Counted from the stretch's first letter, positions 39,872 to 49,506 are shown. The stretch is 64,000 bases of DNA from Candidatus Allofournierella merdavium (GCA_019118765.1 DWYI01000020.1:1-64000); one strand, 5' to 3'. The notes: generated by a model from the letters alone, not told the origin. Made by a program: numbers and translations.

Positions 39872-41014
39872 TCACGGGGGACTGACGTAGTTGCGGGGAT
39901 TCTGACGCACCCCGTTCACCCGCACCTCGAAGTGCAGGTGGTTGCCGCTGGAATTGCCGGTGGAACCCACATAGCCGATCACCTGGCCCTGGGTCACCGT
40001 TTGACCCACGCCGACAGCGATGCTGGACATATGGGCATAGAGGGTGGAGATGCCGTCGCCGTTGTCGATCATGGCCACGATGCCGTAGGTCCAGGAGGTA
40101 GGCGGCGAGACCACCGTGCCGTTGTGGGCGGCGTAGATGGGGGTGCCGCCGGCGATGGCGATATCCAGCCCCTTGTGGCCGCTGCTGAAGACGCCGTTCA
40201 CCCACTGGTCCGCGCCGAATTCGGTGGTGATGCGGCCCGCGGAGGGCAGCGGCCAGATGAAGCCCTCGGCGGACACGCCGCTGCCGGTGGAGGCGTTCTG
40301 CCGCACCCACTGCTCATAGGCGGCCTCCGCCTCGTCGGCCAGCTTCTGCTTTTCGGCCACCACCTGCTCCTGCACCTTGGCGTCGGCGTCCAGCTTGCTG
40401 ATGGTGGCGTCCTGGGCCTGGATGTTGGCGCTCAGCTGGTTGGATTTTTCGTCCAGGGCGGCCTTGGCGCTTTCCAGGTCGGCCTTGGCCTGCTCCAGCT
40501 GCTGCTTTTCCTCCTCCAGTTCGGCCTTCTGGACGTTCATCTCCTCCAGCACGTCGGTGTCCTTCTGGCTGATCTGCTGCAGGGTGGTGGAGAAGGTGAG
40601 CAGGTCGTAGAGGCTCTGGGCGCTGGTGATCATGGCCACCGCGCCGGAGTCGTGCATCACCTGCATGGCCTGCATCCGGTCCTTGAAATCGGCCCAGCGG
40701 GCGTCGATCTCGGCCTGTTTGTCGGCGATGACCTGCTCCTGATTGGCGATCTCCACATCCTTCGCGTTGATCTGCTCCAGGGCCTGACTGATCTGGTCCA
40801 GAATGATGGTCTGCTGGTTTTTCAGGCTCTGCTTTTGCTGCTGGGCCTGCTTTTTATCGTCCTCGATCTGCTCGTACTTTTCCTTTTCCTCTTTCAGTTC
40901 CTGCTCTTTCTGCTGCCAGTCGCTCTTGTAGTCGGCAGCGGCCGTGCCCGCCAGCAATGCCGCCGACAGCAGACCGCAGGCGAGGCGGCGCAGCGCGGAT
41001 CTTGTTCGCTTCAT
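39872..41014 (-). CDS. M23-family murein hydrolase with coiled coil (EnvC/PcsB-like partner of FtsEX)
   Basis: 380 residues: a signal peptide (about 1-27), a long coiled coil rich in Glu, Lys and Gln (about 30-235), and a C-terminal LytM domain (about 250-380) with the zinc motifs HKGLD (about 280) and HLHFE (about 356). The whole chain is exported. It is immediately downstream of ftsX. In other bacteria the FtsEX ABC machine activates a coiled-coil M23 or CHAP hydrolase during division, and this architecture matches that pairing. Confidence 0.9.
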   Translation of the reverse strand: MKRTRSALRRLACGLLSAALLAGTAAADYKSDWQQKEQELKEEKEKYEQIEDDKKQAQQQKQSLKNQQTIILDQISQALEQINAKDVEIANQEQVIADKQAEIDARWADFKDRMQAMQVMHDSGAVAMITSAQSLYDLLTFSTTLQQISQKDTDVLEEMNVQKAELEEEKQQLEQAKADLESAKAALDEKSNQLSANIQAQDATISKLDADAKVQEQVVAEKQKLADEAEAAYEQWVRQNASTGSGVSAEGFIWPLPSAGRITTEFGADQWVNGVFSSGHKGLDIAIAGGTPIYAAHNGTVVSPPTSWTYGIVAMIDNGDGISTLYAHMSSIAVGVGQTVTQGQVIGYVGSTGNSSGNHLHFEVRVNGVRQNPRNYVSPP

Positions 41015-41037
41015 GGCGGTCCCTCCCTGTCAGACGG

Positions 41038-41942
41038 TCAAACTTTGAGATACTTGCGGATGGAACTGGCGGTGCCAATGCTGCCGATGAGCATGCCAAA
41101 GGCGAGGAAGCCCCCCAGCACCAGATACCACACCTTGTCCAGGGGCAGCAGCGTGCCGCCCAGCAAAGTGCCCCAGAACCCGGGCAGCTTCACGGCGTAG
41201 ATCAGCAGCAGCTGGTAGCCGCCCAGCACCAGGGCGGTGGAGATGAGCCCCGCGATGAGGCCCACGGTGATGCCCTCCACGAAGAAGGGCAGGCGGATGA
41301 AGCCGTTGGTGGCGCCCACATACTTCATGATGTTGATCTCCTTGCGGCGGGCGAAGACGGTGAGCCGGATGGTGTTGCTGATGACCACCACGCTCACAAA
41401 CCCCAGCACCGCCACCAGCACCACGCACACTGCGCTGACGCCCTGGTGCACGCTGGTGAACATCTGGCTGAGCTGCATGGGCGCGCCCACGCTCTCCACA
41501 CCCTCGATGGCCTCCAGCTGAGGCTGGATCTCGGGCAGGTCGCTCACGTCGTCCAGCACCACCCGGTAGTTGGCCAAAAAGGGGTTTTCGCTGCCCTCGA
41601 ACACGTCGAAGAGGTAGGCGCTGTCGCCCATGCTCTCCTTCATGCGCTCCAGCGCTTCCTCCTTGGAGACATAGGTCACTTCCCGCAGGCCGCTGATGCT
41701 GCGCAGGGCGCTGTCCACCGCGGCCAGGCCCTCCTCGGTGAGGTCCTCTTTCAGATAGACCACCGTCTCGTTCTGGCTGCCCAGATAATCCATCAGGCTG
41801 CCCACGTTGAGGGTGAACAGGCCGGCCACGCCGGTGATGAGCAGGCAGACGGTGAGCACGCCGATGCTGGCGACGCTCATCAGCCGGTTTTTGACCATGC
41901 TGTGCAGGCCCTGATGGGCCAGATACTTGAAACTGGACCAGT

Positions 41943-41946
<4 letters not shown>
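41038..41946 (-). CDS. ftsX: Cell-division ABC transporter permease FtsX
   Basis: 302 residues: helix 1 (about 25-50), an extracellular domain (about 52-170, containing SQNETVVYLKEDLTEEGL and a Met/Phe-rich lobe), and three C-terminal helices with IRLTVFARRKEINIMKYVGAT, the coupling loop of the family. It transmits ATP hydrolysis by FtsE to a peptidoglycan hydrolase. The ATG overlaps the ftsE stop by four bases. Confidence 0.95.
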
Positions 41947-42629
<683 letters not shown>

Positions 42630-42793
42630 TGCAATACCTCTGCTGTGGTTGGGCGTGGGCGCAAAACAGCCGGTCACGGGGTGCGACCGGCCGCATGCTG
42701 GCGCTTGCGCTGTTCATAAAACGCGGGCCGGGCCCCTTTCATTGCATCCCGCGCGGCAGCGCGGTGGAACGGGGCCGGACCCGCAGGCCCGGC

Positions 42794-43876
42794 TCAATAC
42801 TTGGCCGGGTTGGCACTCAGGTATTTTTTGACCATCAGCGCCACCTTGAAGACGATGGCGTCGTCGAACTCCCGCAGGTCAAGGCCGGTGAGCTTTTTGA
42901 TCTTCTCCAGCCGGTAGACCAGGGTGTTGCGGTGCACGAACAGGCCGCGGCTGGTCTCGGAGACGTTCAGGTTGTTCTCGAAGAAGCGCTGGATGGTGAA
43001 CAGGGTCTCGGCGTCCAGGCTCTCGATGCTGCCCTGTTTGAACACCTCCCGCAGGAACATCTCACACAGGGTGGTGGGCAGCTGGTAGATCAGCCGGGCG
43101 ATGCCCAGGTTGTCGTAGCTGATGATGGACTGCTCGGTGTCGAACACCTTGCCCACCTCCATAGCCACCTGGGCCTCTTTGAAGCTGGTGGCCAGGTCCT
43201 TCACGTTGCCGACGGGGGTGCCGATGCCCACCACCGCCTTTATGTAGTGCTCGCCGGAAAGGGTGTCCACGATGGAGGCGGCCAGCTTTTCGATGTCCCG
43301 CTGGTCGATGCCGCGGCGGATCTCCTTCACCAGCACGGTGTCGGTCTCGCTGATGTTGAACACAAAGTCCTTCTGCTTGTCCGGGAACAGGCCGCTGACC
43401 ACGTCGTAGGCGGAGATGTCGGTGCCGGAGGTGACCCGGATCAGCAGCACCACCCGGGACACGTCGGTGGCGAAGTGCAGCTCCCGGGCCTTGGCGTAGA
43501 TGTCGCCGGGGAGGATGTTGTCCAGCACCACGTTCTTGATGAAGTTGGCCTTGTCGAACTTTTCGTCGTGGTACTGCTTGATGCTCTGCAGGCTGATGGC
43601 CATCAGGCTGGCGAACTGGCTGGCGCACTCGTCGGTGCTCTCCACATACACAGCGTAGTCGTTGTGCTTGTTGGAGCTGAACTGATGGTAGGTGCAGCCG
43701 CCGCACTGGAAGCTGTCGCCGGTGAGACGCTCGGCGGCAAAGCCGTCCCGCACTTCGCCGATCATATTCAGATCCGAGCAGGAAATGACGGTGCCGGTCT
43801 CGTCCACGACGCCCACCGTACGGCCAATGGCGTCCTTCATCTGGTACACGACGCCCTGAAACACTCTGTTCGCCAT
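42794..43876 (-). CDS. CdaR/PucR-type transcriptional regulator
   Basis: 360 residues: an N-terminal sensor region (about 1-150, Cys-rich with SCSDLNM, QCGGCTYH and DECASQF), a GGDEF-like regulatory segment, and a C-terminal HTH_30 domain SRGLFVHRNTLVYRLEKIKKLTG (about 315-337). CdaR-type proteins control sugar-diacid or nucleobase use; here nothing nearby is an obvious target. The Cys cluster suggests redox or metal sensing. ATG 43876 has GGGGAGC at a usable distance. Its promoter is AT-rich. Confidence 0.82.
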   Translation of the reverse strand: MANRVFQGVVYQMKDAIGRTVGVVDETGTVISCSDLNMIGEVRDGFAAERLTGDSFQCGGCTYHQFSSNKHNDYAVYVESTDECASQFASLMAISLQSIKQYHDEKFDKANFIKNVVLDNILPGDIYAKARELHFATDVSRVVLLIRVTSGTDISAYDVVSGLFPDKQKDFVFNISETDTVLVKEIRRGIDQRDIEKLAASIVDTLSGEHYIKAVVGIGTPVGNVKDLATSFKEAQVAMEVGKVFDTEQSIISYDNLGIARLIYQLPTTLCEMFLREVFKQGSIESLDAETLFTIQRFFENNLNVSETSRGLFVHRNTLVYRLEKIKKLTGLDLREFDDAIVFKVALMVKKYLSANPAKY

Positions 43877-44134
43877 AGATATGCTCCCCTTTTTTATATT
43901 CGATGATAAACCTTCCAGCCGCGTTTGTGATTTTGAACAATTACAAACAGTGTCTGTGTATATATTACACAATAAAATTTACTTTTGCAACATATTTCCG
44001 GCAAAAAAAATGCCATTTATTGTGTAGTTTTGAGTTTTGGGTCAAAAAGGGGCGAATCCGCACCTTTTTATCCTATCCGATAATTGTGAAGGTTGTTTGA
44101 AAAAAGTTTGAAAACCGGCCTGCGGCGCGGTTTT
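43877..44134. other. AT-rich intergenic region
   Basis: About 258 bases carrying the regulator promoter (43962-43990) and, near 44105-44130, a weak inverted repeat AAAACCG...CGGTTTT that may terminate the pseudouridine synthase transcript. No other gene is supported. Confidence 0.5.
43962..43990 (-). promoter_or_regulatory. Sigma-A promoter of the CdaR/PucR-type regulator
   Basis: On the minus strand TTGCAA (43985-43990) and TAATAT (43962-43967) are separated by 17 bases, identical hexamers and spacing to the citrate synthase 1 promoter. Confidence 0.72.
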
Positions 44135-44848
44135 TCACCCCTCCGCGCCCCCTTGCAGCAGAGCCTTTTCCGCCGGGGTGATGAGCCGCCACCGCCCCGG
44201 GGCGAGGCTCTCGTCCAGCCGGAGGCCGCCGATGGCGGTGCGGTGCAGCCCGTTCACCCCCGCGCCCAGGGTGCCGAACATCCGCTTGATCTGGTGGTAC
44301 ACCCCCTGGCGCAGCACCACGGTGGCGGCGCAGGGGTCGGCGGCGTCGGGAAAAAGCTGCGCCGGCTGCATCCTCTGGCCGTCCGCCAGGGTGACGCCGT
44401 CGGCGAAGGCCCGGGCCATTTCCGGGGTGACGGGGGTGTCCAGCACCACATGGTAGGTCTTGGGCACATGGCGCTTCGGGGCCAGGATATCGTGGGCAAA
44501 GGCCCCGTCGTCGGTGAGCAGCACAAAGCCGGTGCTGGTCTTGTCCAGCCGGCCGGCGGGAAACAGCTGCCGCCGGGGGAAGGCCCCGTTCAGCAGGTCC
44601 ACCACCGTTTTGTCCCGTCCGTCGGTGCTGGCGCTCACCACCCCCGCGGGCTTGTTCAGCATAATATATACATATTCCTCGCTGGCCAGACTCTTGCCGT
44701 CGGCCCGCACGTCGTCCGCCTCTTTCACCGGCCAGTCCGCTTTTTTGCACACCTGGCCGTTCACCGTCACCCGGCCCTTCGCGATGAGGCCCCGGGCGGC
44801 GGAGCGGGTGAGTTGGGCGGCGTCCGCCACAAATTTATCCAGCCGCAC
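44135..44848 (-). CDS. 16S rRNA pseudouridine synthase, RsuA family
   Basis: 237 residues: an S4 RNA-binding domain at the N-terminus (MRLDKFVADAAQLTRSAARGLIAKGRVTVNG read in parts), then the RsuA/RluB-type catalytic domain with Asp in PAGRLDKTSTGFVLLT (about 100) and GVYHQIKRMFGTLG (about 190). It isomerises a uridine in rRNA. It is co-oriented with and two bases from the flavoprotein gene, probably forming an operon. Confidence 0.92.
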   Translation of the reverse strand: MRLDKFVADAAQLTRSAARGLIAKGRVTVNGQVCKKADWPVKEADDVRADGKSLASEEYVYIMLNKPAGVVSASTDGRDKTVVDLLNGAFPRRQLFPAGRLDKTSTGFVLLTDDGAFAHDILAPKRHVPKTYHVVLDTPVTPEMARAFADGVTLADGQRMQPAQLFPDAADPCAATVVLRQGVYHQIKRMFGTLGAGVNGLHRTAIGGLRLDESLAPGRWRLITPAEKALLQGGAEG

Positions 44849-44850
44849 GG

Positions 44851-45339
44851 TCAGCGTCCCTCCATCAGGCGGCCCCGGTTGCCCTTGCCCTGGAAGGCGT
44901 CCACCTCCATGGCCAGCATCACCACCGCCGGCATGCCCCGCATGGCCCGCTCGTGCTCGGGGCTGCCGATCCAGGCGGAGGAATACTTTTCGCAGATGGC
45001 CCGCATGCCCGCCTGGCGCTCGGCCTCATCGGTGACCGTGCGCACCTTGCCCTCGGCCACGCAGCTGGCGTAGACGTAGGTGAATTCCCGGGGCTGGTTT
45101 TCCGCGTAGAGCACGCAGGAATAGCAGGCCCGGGGCCGGGCCGCCAAGTTTTCCAGCTTCTGCCCCGCCCTGGCGCAGTGGAAGTAGAGGGTGCGGCCCA
45201 CCAGCGCGGCGCAGATGGGCACCGCGTAGGGGGTGCCGTCCTCGTTCACCGTGCAGAGAAAACCATACTCGCTCTCCCGCAGAACGGTGAGGGCGTCCTC
45301 CTCGCTGAGTTTTCGGTCTGTTCGGCGCAGTTCGCGCAT
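44851..45339 (-). CDS. Pyridoxamine 5'-phosphate oxidase-like FMN flavoprotein (NimA type)
   Basis: 162 residues of the split-barrel flavin-binding fold: ESEYGFLCTVNEDGTPYAVPICAAL (about 23-47, read in parts), LYFHCARAGQKLENL (His and FMN-phosphate region) and CYSCVLYAENQPREFTYVYASC. Related to the 5-nitroimidazole antibiotic resistance NimA-like family, which reduces small molecules. ATG 45339 follows GGGGG; a long open frame upstream has no ribosome site. The gene has an extended -10 promoter. Confidence 0.86.
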   Translation of the reverse strand: MRELRRTDRKLSEEDALTVLRESEYGFLCTVNEDGTPYAVPICAALVGRTLYFHCARAGQKLENLAARPRACYSCVLYAENQPREFTYVYASCVAEGKVRTVTDEAERQAGMRAICEKYSSAWIGSPEHERAMRGMPAVVMLAMEVDAFQGKGNRGRLMEGR

Positions 45340-45429
45340 GGAAAAAATCCCCCTTCTTCTCCGGCTGGCGCATCGCGGAACGCGGCGTTTTTGCCGCCCC
45401 CGCCCCGGATGTGTTGTCTCGCGTGACTG

Positions 45430-45435
45430 ATTATA
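45430..45435 (-). promoter_or_regulatory. Extended -10 promoter of the flavoprotein/pseudouridine synthase unit
   Basis: TGG-TATAAT on the minus strand with no recognisable -35 box, about 90 bases before the start codon. Confidence 0.6.
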
Positions 45436-45490
45436 CCACATTTCACCCGGATTTGCTTTGCACGGGGAACTTTTTTCGCACGGCATAGAA

Positions 45491-45526
45491 AAAAGGCCGC
45501 CGGGGCAAAAGTCCCGGCGGCCTTTT
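45491..45526 (-). terminator. Bidirectional terminator after the DUF membrane protein
   Basis: AAAAGGCCGCCGGG and CCCGGCGGCCTTTT form a perfect 14-bp stem with an eight-base loop, ten bases after the leftward stop codon. Confidence 0.92.
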
Positions 45527-45535
45527 CGGCCGGCC

Positions 45536-45964
45536 TCACATCTCTTTTTCCAGCTTGCAGCGGTCGTAGACGGCACTGAACTCCACAAAGAGATAGGCCG
45601 CCACCAGCAGCAGCACCGCCGCCAGTTCCACCTTCATCAGGGCGAAGGTGAGCATCAGCGCGCTGTAAACAAAGGTCATCCTGTCAAAGGCCCGGCCCTT
45701 GGCCCGGTCGGAGATGGCCCGGTTGCGCTCGTCGGCGCGCTCCACTTCCAGCCTTCTTTGCAGCGCCGGGTCGCCCCTGACCGCCCGGGCCGCCAGCAGC
45801 TCGCCCGCGCCCTGGCCGAAGAGGCCGCAGCCCACTCCGATGCACACATAGGGCAGCGCGCGCGCCGCGCCAAAGCCCGCCCCCGCCCGCAGCAGCCACA
45901 GCCCCGCCGCCACGGCCAGCAGGCCCAAAAGAACGAAAAGGACGTTCCAGGCGTTCTTTTTCAT
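45536..45964 (-). CDS. Small membrane protein paired with an XRE regulator
   Basis: 142 residues with four hydrophobic segments (about 6-24, 34-52, 98-112, 113-128) and a charged central part (VERADERNRAISDRAKGRAFDRM). No enzyme motif. ATG overlaps the XRE stop by four bases and GGAGGAGAC lies upstream. XRE-plus-DUF membrane-protein pairs of this size are common in Firmicutes; the role is unknown. Confidence 0.75.
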   Translation of the reverse strand: MKKNAWNVLFVLLGLLAVAAGLWLLRAGAGFGAARALPYVCIGVGCGLFGQGAGELLAARAVRGDPALQRRLEVERADERNRAISDRAKGRAFDRMTFVYSALMLTFALMKVELAAVLLLVAAYLFVEFSAVYDRCKLEKEM

Positions 45965-46164
45965 TTCGTCTCCTCCTCGTAGATAAAAATGTCCTCGATG
46001 GTGAGGGAAAAATACCGCGCGATCTTGAAGGCAAGCTGGATGGAGGGATTGTAGCGCCCGTTTTCCAGCGAGCCGATGGTCTGGCGGGACACCTCCAGCG
46101 CGTCCGCCAGTTCCTCCTGGCGCAGGCCCCGGGCTTTGCGCAGTTCTTCCAGTCGGTTTTTCAT
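45961..46164 (-). CDS. XRE-family helix-turn-helix regulator, minimal
   Basis: 67 residues that are essentially one Xre HTH: LRQEELADALEVSRQTIGSLENGRYNPSIQLAFKIARYF (read in parts, about 15-53). Coupled to the downstream membrane protein gene by a four-base overlap. GGAGG lies upstream of the ATG at a normal distance. Likely controls its own operon. Confidence 0.88.
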   Translation of the reverse strand: MKNRLEELRKARGLRQEELADALEVSRQTIGSLENGRYNPSIQLAFKIARYFSLTIEDIFIYEEETK

Positions 46165-46616
46165 GGCTGCCTCCCTTCTCTCCCGTTTTTATGGAAAGCT
46201 TGCTTTCCATGCCTTCAGTATAGCACACCCAGGGAAAATGTCAAGTGAGCTTTCCATTTCCCTGCAAAAAAATTTGCCCGCGCCAAAGGGGGCGGGCAGG
46301 GCGCGAAACGGCAGGACAGGCGAGACGAACGCTCGCCGGACCGAACGAGGAGGGGCAGGCCGGAGCGATGGCGGAAGCAGACCGGGCAGTGGCTGCGGCG
46401 AAACGTACGCGGGGCCGCCGGACGGCAGCAGCGGCAAAGGGTGAGGGGGCAACCGGCGGGCCGGGCCGGCAGCAACGGGGCGGACTTTGCTTTGTCGGGC
46501 AGGCCGCTGGACGGCAACAACGGAAGAAGAGCCGGGGGGCGGCGGGCAGTGAAGCGGCGGCAGGGGCCGGCGGTGAAAACGCCCGCCGCGCCGCAAAGGA
46601 CGCGCCGGGCAGAAAG
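46165..46616. other. Unassigned GC- and purine-rich region
   Basis: About 450 bases upstream of the XRE gene. The first 80 bases contain an AAGCTTGCTTTCCAT-type inverted repeat (GGAAAGCTTGCTTTCC near 46190) that could be an operator. The remainder is strongly G/A-biased on the plus strand, with several open frames in both directions that have low-complexity Arg/Gly/Ala products. No gene or RNA is recognised. Confidence 0.5.
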
Positions 46617-46994
46617 TCACTTGGCGGCGGCGAAGGCCGCCGCCTGTCTGACCCAATCCATCAGCTCATTGTCGATCTCCTCTGTGCGGGAGAGGACGAT
46701 GTGATGGGTCCAGCGGTTCGGGTACGGCTCGGTGACCGCCGCCACCCGTGGGCTTTGGAGGGGCCGGTCCAGCCCCAGGGTGAGGACGATATAACGGGCG
46801 GGAAGTTCGGCCTTGCGTTTCGCCCGCAGGAAGGAGACGCAGGCGAACAGGCAGCGGTTGTAAAAGGAGATCTGGGTTTTGCCCACCTTGAGAAGCACAT
46901 TTTCAATTTCTGAGAAGATGCGCCCTTCCAACGCCTCGTAGAGAGCCCGTTCCTCCGGCTTGCCGTCGAAGAAACGCAGCGCGTCGCCGTTCAT
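46617..46994 (-). CDS. DUF5655-like protein
   Basis: 125 residues, soluble, with DGKPEERALYEALEGRIFSEIENVLLKVGKTQISFYNR and YIVLTLGLDRPLQSPRV, and HHIVLSRTEEIDNELMDWVRQAA at the end. This resembles DUF5655, sometimes annotated as predicted transport protein. ATG 46994 has AAAGGAGG upstream; the frame is open 35 codons further without a ribosome site. Function not known. Confidence 0.72.
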   Translation of the reverse strand: MNGDALRFFDGKPEERALYEALEGRIFSEIENVLLKVGKTQISFYNRCLFACVSFLRAKRKAELPARYIVLTLGLDRPLQSPRVAAVTEPYPNRWTHHIVLSRTEEIDNELMDWVRQAAAFAAAK

Positions 46995-47201
46995 GCCCGC
47001 AGCCTCCTTTCGGGTGTGTGTTTTTTTCATTATAGCACAAAACGCCGGTGAAAGAGCGCGGCAGGGCAAAGAGACGAGGCAGGCACAGCGGACAGGCACA
47101 GCGAACCGTCACACCGGGGCTTCACAGCAGTGGCGCGGCCCATGAAAAAGCGGCGCGCCCCCATTAGAGGGCCGATCCATGCGCCTGAATATGCCATTTG
47201 T

Positions 47202-47708
47202 TCACCCGCGTTTAAGCAAGCGCCGCTTAAACGCTCTTATCCTGCTGCCATATCTGCTTGTAATGACAAGGCCGACAAACATCGTTCCCATCGCCGCACC
47301 TTCGGCAAAATCAGAGATCGCGGTCATCGCGGCAATTGAAGCAAGTTCCGTGTGGTTTATCAGTTGTGATACAAACCAAAGAATTGCACTGATAAGAAAA
47401 ACGAGGCGAACTCTTTTTATGTACAGTTCTGTTTGTGTGTTCGTATAGCCGGCGGTCTTTAAGATGGTTTCTTCCAAAGCTTTGTCCATTTTGTCTCCTT
47501 TTCTTTCTCCATCCAGCATCTCTCGCAGATCAACTTCATAATAGTCGGCAAGTTCAATTAAAACATCCAAGTCCGGCAAGTTGTATCCATTTCCCCAACG
47601 AGATACCGTTCTGTTGGACACATGGACAATTTCGGCAAGCTGTTCCTGTGTAAGTCCCTTTTGTGTTCGCAGTTCTTTCAAAAGCGCTCCTGTCTTAACC
47701 TGGTCCAT
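47202..47708 (-). CDS. XRE-family regulator with C-terminal membrane helices (AT-rich, likely acquired)
   Basis: 168 residues: HTH QKGLTQEQLAEIVHVSNRTVSRWGNGYNLPDLDVLIELADYY (about 16-57, read in parts), a linker, and two or three membrane segments (about 103-120, 128-155). AGGAG precedes ATG 47708. Base composition is far more AT-rich than neighbouring genes, with codons such as AAA, TTT and ATT frequent, suggesting recent transfer. It stands alone, so its target is unknown; the membrane part might sense envelope state. Confidence 0.82.
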   Translation of the reverse strand: MDQVKTGALLKELRTQKGLTQEQLAEIVHVSNRTVSRWGNGYNLPDLDVLIELADYYEVDLREMLDGERKGDKMDKALEETILKTAGYTNTQTELYIKRVRLVFLISAILWFVSQLINHTELASIAAMTAISDFAEGAAMGTMFVGLVITSRYGSRIRAFKRRLLKRG

Positions 47709-47889
47709 TGTGTTTCTCCTTTCAAAAAGATCATAGCAGATCGTGCCAGAAACAAACATGACACAAAACAGGAATGTCCTGTTGGATGGCCCGGCATACC
47801 ATGGCCGCCGCAGGCAGAAGGTTGAACCGGTCCGGAACTTCATCGGAGAAGTTAACCTGCCGGGCGACAATGAGACGGTGGAACGGCAA

Positions 47890-47932
47890 AGAAAAAGCAG
47901 GGCGGCATGACCTTTCAGCCATGCCGCCCTGC
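47890..47932 (-). terminator. Terminator after purB (end of the purine operon)
   Basis: GCAGGGCGGCATG and CATGCCGCCCTGC form a perfect 13-bp stem with a ten-base loop, followed on the minus strand by TTTTTCTTT. Confidence 0.93.
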
Positions 47933-48000
47933 GACGATCAAATTGCTTCCTTATCGGCGCGCCTTTTTTGCGGGGCGCGCCGTTCCTTTGCAGTGTTTGC

Positions 48001-49437
48001 TCACACGCTCAGTTCGGCGGTCTGGCCGGCAGCCTCGGGGTTCGCCGCCAGCACCGGGCCCAGCACGTTTTTCAAAAAGTCCTCCACCTGGTGCGCGCTG
48101 CGGCCGGTGAATGCCTCGGGGCGCAGCTCCGACTCGATCTCCTCCCGGGTAAGGCCGAAGGCGGGGTCCGCCTCGATGCGCCCGATCATGTCGTTGGGCA
48201 GGCCCTCCTGCTTGACCTGGGCCGCCGCGGCGATGGCGTGCTGACGCAGCCGCTCGTGGAGCTCCTGCCGGTCGCCGCCCTTTTTCACCGCCTTCATCAT
48301 GATGTTCTCGCTGGCCATGAAGGGCAGTTCCGCCATGACCCGGGCGCGGATGACCTTGGGGTAGACCACCAGCCCATCGCAGACGTTGAGCAGGATGTTC
48401 AGGATGGAATCGGCGGCCAGGAAGGCCTCCGCCACCGCGATGCGCTTGTTGGCGGAGTCGTCCAGGGTGCGCTCGAACCACTGGGTGCCGGCGGTGAAGG
48501 AGGGGTTGAGCACGTCCACCATCAGGTAGCGGGCCAGGGCGCACACCCGCTCGCAGCGCATGGGGTTGCGCTTGTAGGGCATGGCGGAGGAGCCGATCTG
48601 GTTTTTCTCAAAGGGCTCCTCCATCTCCTTGAAATTGGCCAGCAGGCGGATGTCGGTGGCCAGCTTCATGGCGCTCTGGCCGATGCCCGCCAGCGCGTTC
48701 AGCACCATGGCGTCCACCTTGCGGCTGTAGGTCTGGCCGCACACCGGCACCACCTTGTCAAAGCCCATGGCGGCGGTGATGTCCGCCTCCATGGCCTTGA
48801 TCTTCTCCTCGTCGCCCTCGAACAGCTCCATGAAGCTGGCCTGGGTGCCGGTGGTGCCCTTCGTCCCCCGCAGGGCCAGGGTGGCGATGCGGTGGTCCAC
48901 TTCCTCCAGGTCCATGTAGAGCTCGTTGGCCCAAAGGGTGGCCCGCTTGCCCACCGTGGTAAGCTGGGCGGGCTGGCCGTGGGTGTAGGCAAGGCAGGGC
49001 ATGGCCTTGTATTCATCGGCGAATTTCGCCAGCAGGGAGAGCACCCCCAGCAGCTTTTTGCGCACCAGCTGCAAAGCCTGGCGCATGACGATGATGTCGG
49101 TGTTGTCGCCCACATAGCAGCTGGTGGCGCCCAGGTGGATGATGCCCTTGGCCGCCGGGCACTGCAGGCCGTAGGCGTAGACGTGGCTCATCACGTCGTG
49201 GCGGCACTCCTTTTCCCGGCGGATGGCGTCCTCGTAGTTGATGTCCTCGGCGTGGGCCTTCAGCTGGGCGATCTGCTCGTCGGTGATGGCAAGGCCCTGC
49301 CGCTGCTCGGCCTCGGCCAGGGCGATCCAGAGTTTGCGCCAGGTGCGGAACTTGTTGTCGTCGGAAAAGATATACTGCATCTCCCGGCTGGCGTAGCGGG
49401 TCTGGAAGGGGGAAATGTATCTGTCGTGTTCTGCCAT
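48001..49437 (-). CDS. purB: Adenylosuccinate lyase
   Basis: 478 residues. Cleaves SAICAR in the purine pathway and adenylosuccinate to AMP. Motifs: RHDVMSHVYAYG (first catalytic His region), HLGATSCYVGDN, and the superfamily signature GSSAMPYKRNP (about 283-293) with catalytic Ser. It lies at the distal end of the purine operon, 70 bases after purL with a partial terminator between. Confidence 0.95.
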   Translation of the reverse strand: MAEHDRYISPFQTRYASREMQYIFSDDNKFRTWRKLWIALAEAEQRQGLAITDEQIAQLKAHAEDINYEDAIRREKECRHDVMSHVYAYGLQCPAAKGIIHLGATSCYVGDNTDIIVMRQALQLVRKKLLGVLSLLAKFADEYKAMPCLAYTHGQPAQLTTVGKRATLWANELYMDLEEVDHRIATLALRGTKGTTGTQASFMELFEGDEEKIKAMEADITAAMGFDKVVPVCGQTYSRKVDAMVLNALAGIGQSAMKLATDIRLLANFKEMEEPFEKNQIGSSAMPYKRNPMRCERVCALARYLMVDVLNPSFTAGTQWFERTLDDSANKRIAVAEAFLAADSILNILLNVCDGLVVYPKVIRARVMAELPFMASENIMMKAVKKGGDRQELHERLRQHAIAAAAQVKQEGLPNDMIGRIEADPAFGLTREEIESELRPEAFTGRSAHQVEDFLKNVLGPVLAANPEAAGQTAELSV

Positions 49438-49464
49438 AGTGCTCCTCGTTCCCTTTCTTTTATA

Positions 49465-49492
49465 AAGGGCCGCCCCGCCGGGGGCGGCCCTT
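49465..49492 (-). terminator. Intercistronic hairpin between purL and purB
   Basis: AAGGGCCGCCCC/GGGGCGGCCCTT, 12 bp with a four-base loop, followed by TATAAAAG rather than a clean T tract. It may reduce transcription of purB or protect the mRNA. Confidence 0.6.
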
Positions 49493-49506
49493 GGGCTGTG
49501 TGCAGG

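Noticed and set aside
46245..46913. Plus-strand frame of 222 codons in the purine-rich region
   Set aside because: It overlaps the DUF5655-like gene, has no ribosome site and encodes low-complexity Ala/Gly/Arg sequence.
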